A stretch of DNA of 64,000 nucleotides, taken from Promethearchaeota archaeon. Lineage in GTDB: Archaea > Asgardarchaeota > Lokiarchaeia > Sigyniarchaeales > SOKP01. The first letter of the stretch is position 1, and the number at the start of each line of letters is the position of its first letter. The notes beneath the pieces are model-generated. The model searched no databases. It saw only the letters and a list, made by a program, of their open reading frames with translations, and was not told where the DNA came from. This document shows, in pieces, positions 29,529 through 37,627 of this stretch. The DNA lies in assembly GCA_016839705.1 (NCBI GenBank), contig JAEOTR010000048.1, forward strand, positions 24,779-88,778, in the 5' to 3' direction. A program made the translations under genes and the position numbers.

Positions 29529-30794
29529 GTGAGTGAAGATTACAACATGACCAAGCAAAGTAAAAAATTCAAATATAAACCGCTTTCTCTAAAAGATATT
29601 ATTAGAGAAATGAAACAAAATATTGATTTAATGATTGATTTGGCATATAGCGCAATTAAATTCGGCAGCAAAGAATTAGCTGATGAAGCCTATAAAATGG
29701 AACAAAGAATTCATGAACTTACTTTTTTGTTGAATTTTCAAATAATTCAAGCACATCCAGGAGGACTAAAAGATGCTAAACAGTTGGAACCTGTAGTCGT
29801 AATGGGTTATTCTATTGATAGAATCTCTGATGCATTATCCGACATTGCAAGAACAGTTTATATCAATAGTGATATCTCATATTTTATTCAATTATTAACT
29901 GATATAAGTTATGTACCTGAACCTATAGTTAATATTGTTGTAAATAAAAACTGCGACCTTATAGATCAATCGAGGAAAGAGATACATTTCAGATCAAAAC
30001 ATGGAGTTGATTTAATAGCAATTAGAAGGAGAAATAACTGGCTTTTTGATAAAAATGAAAAAGTATTACTAAATGATATTTTAATTGTAAAAGGTGAAAT
30101 TCAACCTATCATTGATTTGAAAAGACAATGTAATGATCAAGATCCCTTCTCCTTTGATATTGGATTACAGAAAAAAGAACCGATGTTTGATCTTGACAAT
30201 CCTGATATCTGTGAAAAATTCGAAGAACTTCAGAAAAATTATGTTTTAATGACAGATATCTCAGAGACAATGATAGAATTAGCATTAGCAGCACTTTTCT
30301 TTAATAATGAAGAATTGGCAGAAGATATTTTAGAAATGGAAGAATTAATGGACGGACTAAACATAGCTTTTGAAAAAGATGTTCTAGATTTAGCGCAACT
30401 AGTTAAAATCCCTCGAAATCTTACAGGGATTATGAGGATTATTTTTTCCTGCGAATTAATCGCGGATGCAGCAGCTCATATAGCAGAAAACATAATTAGG
30501 GGATTTGAACCTCATAGTATTTTACAGCAAGCTATCCGAGAAACTGCGGAGGTTGTAGTAAGAGAAACTCTTTCTGAAGACTCATATTTTAAAGATAAAA
30601 CTTATAATGAATTACAAGATAGCCGATATAAACGAGGATTTCACATTATAGCCTTAAAAAGAGAAGATAAATGGATCTACAGTTTCAAACCAGAATTTGT
30701 ACTTGAGGAAGGAGATCTTTTAATCGGTTTAGGTCCCGAGGAAACTCTTTTAGAATGGAGAAGATGTGTCAATCCTGAGAAGTTTAAAGAATAA
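29529..30794 (+). CDS. PhoU / TrkA-C domain regulatory protein (duplicated PhoU + TrkA-C units)
   Basis: Two PhoU-like helical segments (IDRISDALSDIARTV; CELIADAAAHIAENI) each followed by TrkA-C-like segments (GVDLIAIRRRNNWLFDKNEKVLLNDILIVKG; GFHIIALKREDKWIYSFKPEFVLEEGDLLIGLG). Confidence 0.88.
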   Translation: MSEDYNMTKQSKKFKYKPLSLKDIIREMKQNIDLMIDLAYSAIKFGSKELADEAYKMEQRIHELTFLLNFQIIQAHPGGLKDAKQLEPVVVMGYSIDRISDALSDIARTVYINSDISYFIQLLTDISYVPEPIVNIVVNKNCDLIDQSRKEIHFRSKHGVDLIAIRRRNNWLFDKNEKVLLNDILIVKGEIQPIIDLKRQCNDQDPFSFDIGLQKKEPMFDLDNPDICEKFEELQKNYVLMTDISETMIELALAALFFNNEELAEDILEMEELMDGLNIAFEKDVLDLAQLVKIPRNLTGIMRIIFSCELIADAAAHIAENIIRGFEPHSILQQAIRETAEVVVRETLSEDSYFKDKTYNELQDSRYKRGFHIIALKREDKWIYSFKPEFVLEEGDLLIGLGPEETLLEWRRCVNPEKFKE

Positions 30795-30827
30795 GGCTTC
30801 TCTTGAATGTAATGAGTGATAGTATTT

Positions 30828-31223
30828 ATGAATGATTTAATAGAAGTAAGGTTTATTTCTCCTAAAAAGGGAAAGGGAGTTTTTGCTAAAGAAGAAATTA
30901 AGAAAGGAGCTATTATTGATGTAGCACACGTCATTCCTTTACCAAATAAAGATTGGAAGAAAATAAGTAAAACCATTTTGTATAACTATTGCTATATCTG
31001 GGAGGATCCTAAACATAAATCAGAATTTACTAATGCGATTTCATTAAGTATTAGTCAATTTATCAACCATTCCTATAATCCAAATATTAAATATATTTAT
31101 GATTATGATAATAACTGTATTGAATTTGAAGCATTACGTGATATTTTAGTGGGAGAAGAAATCCTTGTTAATTATAATGGGTTTGTTGATGATAAAAGTC
31201 CTGTCTGGTTTGATATAGAATGA
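30828..31223 (+). CDS. SET-domain protein
   Basis: KGKGVFAKEEIKKGAII, SQFINHSYNPN, VGEEILVNYN SET motifs. Confidence 0.85.
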   Translation: MNDLIEVRFISPKKGKGVFAKEEIKKGAIIDVAHVIPLPNKDWKKISKTILYNYCYIWEDPKHKSEFTNAISLSISQFINHSYNPNIKYIYDYDNNCIEFEALRDILVGEEILVNYNGFVDDKSPVWFDIE

Positions 31224-31227
31224 TATT

Positions 31228-32100
31228 TTAATTTTTCTTTCTTAAACTTTTTAGGGTTTTCAGATTCATTATATCTAGTTTATTATCATTTCCCTTAGGT
31301 GTTTCAAGTATACCTGGCATATTTTGAAATCTTTCGTCATTAATGAAGAAGCCAAAAGGTTCCTTCCCTATTTTCCCTTGACCAATATGGGTATGTCTAT
31401 CGACCCTAGAACCACAATCCTTATCGGTATCATTTAAATGAAAAGCAAATAGATATTTTAAACCGATTAGATCATCAAACTCATTCCACATATCCTCAAA
31501 TTTTTTCTTTGTTGTAAAATCATAACCCGCTGCAAAGGAATGGGCTGTGTCAAAACAAATTCCAATTCTATTCTTATTTTGTATTCTACCAATTAATGTT
31601 TTAAGATGATGGAATTTATTACCTAAACCTTTCCCTTGCCCTGCCGTGGTTTCAAGTAGTATAATTGCTTTTGAGGATTTAGTTGCATCCATTAATCGAT
31701 TCAATTGATCAGCAATTTGACTTAATGCTTCTTCCTTGGTGATTTCCTTCTTATTAATGATGGGAATAACTCCAAGGTGCATGTTCTCGTATTCTATATT
31801 TAATTGATCAACTTTGGTGAGTTCATCAATCATGGCATTATAGGATTTTTCCAACTTTTCTTTATCTAAGGTAGCCAAATTGACTAAATATGAATTATGA
31901 CTTATTACGGGCCAAATTTCATCCTTAAATGCTTCCTTTGTATTAATAAAATCCTCAACCTCTTTCTGTTTTAAAGGTCCCGACGACCAACCACGTACGT
32001 TTCTAACAAAAACTTGAAATGTTTCGCATCTTAATTCTCTCGCCCTCCCAAAAGCCTTATATTTACCTCCTGAAACACTCATATGTGCGCCAATTCTCAC
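31228..32100 (-). CDS. nfo: Endonuclease IV (AP endonuclease)
   Basis: MRIGAHMSVSGG, ILLETTAGQG, IGICFDTAHSFAAGYD, FHLNDTDKDCGSRVDRHTHIGQG. Confidence 0.95.
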   Translation of the reverse strand: MRIGAHMSVSGGKYKAFGRARELRCETFQVFVRNVRGWSSGPLKQKEVEDFINTKEAFKDEIWPVISHNSYLVNLATLDKEKLEKSYNAMIDELTKVDQLNIEYENMHLGVIPIINKKEITKEEALSQIADQLNRLMDATKSSKAIILLETTAGQGKGLGNKFHHLKTLIGRIQNKNRIGICFDTAHSFAAGYDFTTKKKFEDMWNEFDDLIGLKYLFAFHLNDTDKDCGSRVDRHTHIGQGKIGKEPFGFFINDERFQNMPGILETPKGNDNKLDIMNLKTLKSLRKKN

Positions 32101-32239
32101 TTTAATCTCCGAAGCAATTTTTATTTTTTTAGATCTTATATATATTATACTTTATTTTCTTTTGTATCAATTAATCATATTAAACAGTTTTAGTTTTAAC
32201 TATAGGATATATAAATGAGAAAAGAGTTATGTATGAAAT

Positions 32240-32764
32240 ATGAAAGACTTCTTAAATTATTGGAATGCATTATCTTTTGCATTTAATAAATACGGTAGTT
32301 TAAAACGAAAATCAAAAGATATTCCTTATATCATCCATCCAATTCGAATTATCACGATGTTACGTGCAGTGGGATTCAATGAATTTGACCATGAAGATCT
32401 AATGATTGCTGCCTTGTTTCATGATCTTCTTGAGGATACTGATACAGATTTAAAAGAAATTGAAGACAATTTTGGGAAAAAGGTTGGGGAAATTATTGTT
32501 GAACTCACAAAACCTGAAGGTGCAAAAGATCGCAAAAAAGATAATTGGATAAAAAATTTCGTAAATAAATCAATAGAAGCAAAAACCATCAAACTTGCTG
32601 ATAGGATTGACAATCTTATGGATATGAGAGATATTTGGGATGTAGAAAAACAGAGATCTTACATCGATCAAGCAAGAATTATACTAAAATCTTGTGGGGA
32701 TGCTAATGAACAATTAGCGCATAAATTAACTGAATTTATCAATGAAATATTAAGTAAATTGTAA
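32240..32764 (+). CDS. HD-domain (RelA/SpoT hydrolase-like, MESH1-type) protein
   Basis: YIIHPIRIITML, AALFHDLLEDTDTD, KLADRIDNLMDM. Confidence 0.85.
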   Translation: MKDFLNYWNALSFAFNKYGSLKRKSKDIPYIIHPIRIITMLRAVGFNEFDHEDLMIAALFHDLLEDTDTDLKEIEDNFGKKVGEIIVELTKPEGAKDRKKDNWIKNFVNKSIEAKTIKLADRIDNLMDMRDIWDVEKQRSYIDQARIILKSCGDANEQLAHKLTEFINEILSKL

Positions 32765-32769
32765 AATAT

Positions 32770-34485
32770 TTACTCTAACTTATTCCAGAACTGGCTTAAT
32801 TCTTCTTTTGTAAATGTAAATTTCAAACCTGTAGGTATGGAGGGTTCGGTTCTTAAGAATTCTGGTATATAATTTATTTCATGTGGTATTCCTGCTTTTT
32901 CATTAAATTCTAATTCAGTCTTTATAATTCTCTTCCCAATGTTAATCACATCTTCTCTGGTTAATTTTAAATTATACATTGCGTTTAATGCTCCTTTCAC
33001 AATTTCCATATTCTCAAAACTCGGTCCTATGAAATAACAGCAGCCTAAAGAATCTAAAATAACTGTGTAAAGCTGCAATTCATATGATAAGTCTAGTTTT
33101 CCTTTATTCTCTGTGAGTTCACCATAATCTTTTGTTTGGCTTGCAACTCTCCCAGCGATAGCAGCACCTGCAGTGTGATCTGCGCCCATAGGAGTTGTAG
33201 CATATGTTATACTCATAGCTTTAAAGACTCTTGGGTCATATCCGGAAATTCCTTGCCCTTTTACATGAGGAATTCTTTTGACATTGAGATCTTCTCCTAA
33301 GTGACATACACCATTTCCATATTGCTTTCCTAGTTCAGATCCCTGTTTTATTTCTCCTAATGTTTCAAAAACTCTTTTCGCATCACCCCAGGGAACCTCA
33401 CCAGCATCCATCGCAACTCCCATAGTAACCCCCAATTCTATTGTATCAATACCTATATCATCGCATAAATGATCAATTTTTGCTATATCATCCAGATTAT
33501 TAATGAGGAGGTTAGAACCATTAGCAAAAATTGTTTCATATTCAAGACTAGACGTTAAATGAACCCCATCCTCATCAACAAATATATTAGAACATTTAAT
33601 AACACAGGTAGGACTACATGGAACGCGTTTTTTCCCACCTCTAGCAGATACAAGCTCATGAAGTCTCTCTCCGGATATATCAATAGCATCATCAAAGGAA
33701 CCCCTCTTAAAATTTTTGGTTGGCAAACCCCCATAAGCACTCATCCCCCTAACCATATTTGGAGTACCATAGATTGAAAAATTCTTCTTGGATTCTGCCA
33801 GTTCTTTGGCAAATGGTTTTGAGACTTCTCGAAATTTTTTTAAATCAAATATTCGGACTTCTGAATTTCTCCTAGGGAAAATAATGATTGCTTTAATCCT
33901 CTTTGATCCCATAACCGCACCTAGGCCCCCTCGAGCTGCATGACGACTTGGGTACCCTTCTAAATCGTTCACGGCAACACTGGCAGTCTTCATTAGATGC
34001 TCTCCAGCAGGACCAATTGAATAAATTCCTATCCTATTTCCGTATTTTCTATATAACTCCTCATGAAGCTTGTAGTTGCCTAATTTTTCATACTCTTCAG
34101 CAGAATCAAATTTAATACCATCTTCATCAACAAATATCAATTTTATTGCTGATGATTTCCCTTCTAACACCAATGCTCTTATCCCATAAGAAGCCAGCAT
34201 TATAGAAGCTCTACCACCTACGTTTGCTTCCTTTATTCCATTAGTTAACGGACTTTTTGCCCCAACTGAAGTACGACCAGAACAAGGAAAAGGACTCCCT
34301 GTTAGTAAACCATTAGCAAAAATTAATTTGTTTTTTTCACCCAAGGGATCACATAATGGGGGAACTTCATCAGCAATAATTTTAGAGGATAAACCTCGCC
34401 CACCTAATAAAAAATATTTTGAATCTTCTGAAATTTCTTCATAGATTGTTTCTTCTGTCTGTACATTAACTCGTGCGATTTTCAT
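32770..34485 (-). CDS. Tungsten-containing aldehyde ferredoxin oxidoreductase family
   Basis: FLLGGRGLSSKI, SGRTSVGAKSPLTNGIKEANVGG, ARGGLGAVMGSKRIKAI, CSPTCVIKC; 571 aa. Confidence 0.93.
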   Translation of the reverse strand: MKIARVNVQTEETIYEEISEDSKYFLLGGRGLSSKIIADEVPPLCDPLGEKNKLIFANGLLTGSPFPCSGRTSVGAKSPLTNGIKEANVGGRASIMLASYGIRALVLEGKSSAIKLIFVDEDGIKFDSAEEYEKLGNYKLHEELYRKYGNRIGIYSIGPAGEHLMKTASVAVNDLEGYPSRHAARGGLGAVMGSKRIKAIIIFPRRNSEVRIFDLKKFREVSKPFAKELAESKKNFSIYGTPNMVRGMSAYGGLPTKNFKRGSFDDAIDISGERLHELVSARGGKKRVPCSPTCVIKCSNIFVDEDGVHLTSSLEYETIFANGSNLLINNLDDIAKIDHLCDDIGIDTIELGVTMGVAMDAGEVPWGDAKRVFETLGEIKQGSELGKQYGNGVCHLGEDLNVKRIPHVKGQGISGYDPRVFKAMSITYATTPMGADHTAGAAIAGRVASQTKDYGELTENKGKLDLSYELQLYTVILDSLGCCYFIGPSFENMEIVKGALNAMYNLKLTREDVINIGKRIIKTELEFNEKAGIPHEINYIPEFLRTEPSIPTGLKFTFTKEELSQFWNKLE

Positions 34486-34760
34486 GAAAATCCCTTTTAG
34501 AGAATTGATTAATTAAAAATTATTTAGAAACCTTAAAACCATTAATGAAATTATTTTACTATCATTTAATTTTGTATAGTACTGTAAAAACAAATTAATA
34601 AAATTATATTTATTCTCTGAAAATCATTATACCCAAGACATAGATTTAAATATACAACTAGACCATATATTCATATCACATCTTTTTATTAAAATCATAA
34701 TAATGTGTAATTTTTCTAAGTTGCCCTATTCTTTTGTAATTTAATATTTTGTGAACAAAT

Positions 34761-35678
34761 ATGAATCGAAACTTTGTAAGAAGTAATAACAAGAGTGAAA
34801 CAGATTTTTCTCAATCTCATTGTTGCGACAATCCCTTCATTGAATCTCGAGATGGTAATGAAATTTGTATAAATTGTGGTTTAATCTTTGAAAGGACATT
34901 CGTGGGAAATGAACGGCGCGCATATACTGTAGAGGAGATACAGACGCGCCGAAGGACTGAGCCGCGATGGAGAGATTTCGGCCCCCGAACAATGTTGCCA
35001 AACACTAAGACAGATAGCAAAGGGAAGAGTATCGGAGCTAAAGAACAAGCATTATTCTCGCGATTATCCAAAATTCAGAACTCATTAATTTCAAGTATTG
35101 AACGTAATTTCTGGGAAGCAAAGCCGAAATTAAAGATGTTAACGAGTAAATTAAATGTACCCGAATACATCTCAGAAACCGCATGGAAAATATATAGTAT
35201 TGTAGCAAAGAAAAAATTAACGATGGGGCGTTCAATTAACGGATTCATCGCAGGATCCTTATATGCAGCGATTCGCGTTCATGATTTTCCTCGTTTACTG
35301 GATGAAGTATGTGAAGCTTCTTTAACCCCAAGAAGAACCGTTCATAGAAGTCTAGCAATGATAATTAGGGAAGTATTACCTGAACTAAAACTTCGATATC
35401 AGCCAATTACTGCTGAATGTTTAGTATTTAGATTTGGTAATGAATTAAACTTACCAATTCAGATACAAAAAATTGCTATTAATATGCTAAAAGATGCTTC
35501 AAAAAATGGCTTACAGAGAACTGGAAAAGATCCTAAAGGATTAGCAGCTGCTTGTATTTACATTGCAGCAAAAAATGGATCGATTAGAAAAACTCAATCC
35601 AAGGTCGCTGACATTGCTAAGATCACAGAAGTAACTCTCCGAAGTCGTGCTAAGCAGATTAAGAATAAGCTTAGATAG
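34761..35678 (+). CDS. tfb: Transcription initiation factor IIB (TFB)
   Basis: Zn-ribbon-like N-terminus (ICINCGLIFE), B-finger region (RRTEPRWRDFGPRTM), two cyclin repeats ending KVADIAKITEVTLRSRAKQIKNKL. Confidence 0.95.
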   Translation: MNRNFVRSNNKSETDFSQSHCCDNPFIESRDGNEICINCGLIFERTFVGNERRAYTVEEIQTRRRTEPRWRDFGPRTMLPNTKTDSKGKSIGAKEQALFSRLSKIQNSLISSIERNFWEAKPKLKMLTSKLNVPEYISETAWKIYSIVAKKKLTMGRSINGFIAGSLYAAIRVHDFPRLLDEVCEASLTPRRTVHRSLAMIIREVLPELKLRYQPITAECLVFRFGNELNLPIQIQKIAINMLKDASKNGLQRTGKDPKGLAAACIYIAAKNGSIRKTQSKVADIAKITEVTLRSRAKQIKNKLR

Positions 35679-35807
35679 AGAAATGCATTAATCTGGGTTA
35701 AATATTTAAATCTTTTTTATTTTTCTATGTTCCCCCAAAATAGATAACCCATTAAATTTAGAGCAAATTATTAGGTTCTTTTTAAGTTAACTTCCCACTT
35801 AGTTTCT

Positions 35808-36392
35808 TTATTCTTTTTTAGTTTCTAATTCTTCAATATCTAGCGTCCATTTAACGCCAAAAGCAGTAATTATTAGTGAAATAATCATTAAAAAACAATT
35901 CACAGCAATAAAGTATGTCCAAAATATCGCAGGCATGAGAGGTGTTATATCTGAACGATATAACGCAGTTTGGAATGCTACTGATCCACTACCTGTTGAC
36001 AAAGGTGTTTTTCCTAATAGAACAAGATAATTCATTTTTATAAACGCTCCTAAAAGTATTACCATTCCAATAACAATCATTAATTTAGCTAGTGATTTAC
36101 TTTCAATCTTGTTAGTTTTAGCTGTCTTGAATATAAAGAATCCTAAAATTAAGAATAAGATCATAGAAATGATAAAAAAGAGCCATAAGACGGTTCCTGT
36201 TAATGAAATATAACTTGATCCATACATAAATTCTGATAACAGAATTAGACTACCATTAAGATTAAATTCAGTAAAATTTAATGTAATAAAAAAAGCAATT
36301 TCTATAATAGAAAGACACATAAAGATAAGGCCATTAATTTTAAGAAATTTTGTTAATTTTTTATGGTCCATATTTATCAACACAAGTAGCAA
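35808..36392 (-). CDS. Four-TM membrane protein
   Basis: Hydrophobic segments; no recognised family. Confidence 0.65.
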   Translation of the reverse strand: MLLVLINMDHKKLTKFLKINGLIFMCLSIIEIAFFITLNFTEFNLNGSLILLSEFMYGSSYISLTGTVLWLFFIISMILFLILGFFIFKTAKTNKIESKSLAKLMIVIGMVILLGAFIKMNYLVLLGKTPLSTGSGSVAFQTALYRSDITPLMPAIFWTYFIAVNCFLMIISLIITAFGVKWTLDIEELETKKE

Positions 36393-36493
36393 GAAAAATT
36401 TTTTATTCTATTATATTTTTACTTATTATTGTTTTTGAAATTTTTAACAATTTTTAATATTATTGTTTTTTTCTGCAAGTCTAATTTATTCAT

Positions 36494-37522
36494 TTGAACA
36501 AGATCGTTGATTTTTTGAAAGAAAAAAGAAACAATACAAAGGAGCAGTCGTTATGTCTTCATAAAAATATGAAGAAAGTTAAGGGACATTATCACTGTCA
36601 AGATTGTGGGAAACGATTATCTCTTAAAGAATATTACAAATTAAAAAAAACAAAAGAATCCCTTCCTGAACAAAACCTTACATTTGAAGAACCTACTAGT
36701 GATTTCTATTCAGAGTCCCAGATTGATTATGAAAGAAAGATAAAAATGAGTGATTCAAAAGCTTTACAAGACCCGGTAATTAAGGAAAAGTATGAGCGTC
36801 TGAAAACATTAGAAAAATGGTTTCGGGATTATGAAACTGATTTCACAGAACAAAAAAAAACGATCGAACTTCTAAAAAACCATGGAATAGGATTAACTAT
36901 TGATAATGTAAAATATCGAGAAATTCGAGATCTTTACCTACGCTATAATAAATATCATCGTCATAGCTACCAAAATATGGTCATTATTTTTCTCGCAATA
37001 ATATGGATGGAAATAAAGGACACCACCAATATTCGGATTGATGAATTCATTAAAGTGTCGAAAGAATTAGGTCATAAAATTAATAAGAAAATGATTACAA
37101 ATGCAATGTTAAAAGTGAAGAGAACTGAAAATTTGATACAACAGAAAAAAAGCATTCCTGAATTAGAAAAAGAAATCAAAGAAAAAATAAAATTGGTCTT
37201 TCAAAAAGACATAAATACCATTCCGTTTGAGGAAGTCAAAGAATTCTTCCAGAGCACTTCTGAATTTGAAAAGATGAAAATTACTATGCAGTTAAACGCA
37301 GATAAGATACTACAACAGATTACCTATGAAGCAATCCATAGCTTAAATTATAAAGCCTTTGTGGCAGGTTTAATTTATTATATTGGTCAAATGTTTGAAA
37401 ACCGCAAGATTTTTACGCAGAATTTAATCGAAAAATACACCAAATTCTCAAGCACAACAATAAGAAAAAAATTTCACACCCTTATAGATCTCTTAGGGGA
37501 ACCTCAAAAATTTCAACTCTAA
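36494..37522 (+). CDS. Zn-ribbon plus cyclin-fold-like protein, possible divergent TFB paralog
   Basis: CLHKNMKKVKGHYHCQDCGKRL; KAFVAGLIYYIGQMFENRKIFTQNLIEKYTKFSSTTIRKKFHTLIDLLG resembles TFIIB cyclin repeat 2. Confidence 0.6.
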   Translation: MNKIVDFLKEKRNNTKEQSLCLHKNMKKVKGHYHCQDCGKRLSLKEYYKLKKTKESLPEQNLTFEEPTSDFYSESQIDYERKIKMSDSKALQDPVIKEKYERLKTLEKWFRDYETDFTEQKKTIELLKNHGIGLTIDNVKYREIRDLYLRYNKYHRHSYQNMVIIFLAIIWMEIKDTTNIRIDEFIKVSKELGHKINKKMITNAMLKVKRTENLIQQKKSIPELEKEIKEKIKLVFQKDINTIPFEEVKEFFQSTSEFEKMKITMQLNADKILQQITYEAIHSLNYKAFVAGLIYYIGQMFENRKIFTQNLIEKYTKFSSTTIRKKFHTLIDLLGEPQKFQL

Positions 37523-37627
37523 TTTTTTTAAAATAATAATTTTAAATGAATTCCATACCATTAAAAACCTTTAAATCTATACTATTTATTATTCTAACTA
37601 TATTTACCAGAACTAGTACCAATCAAT

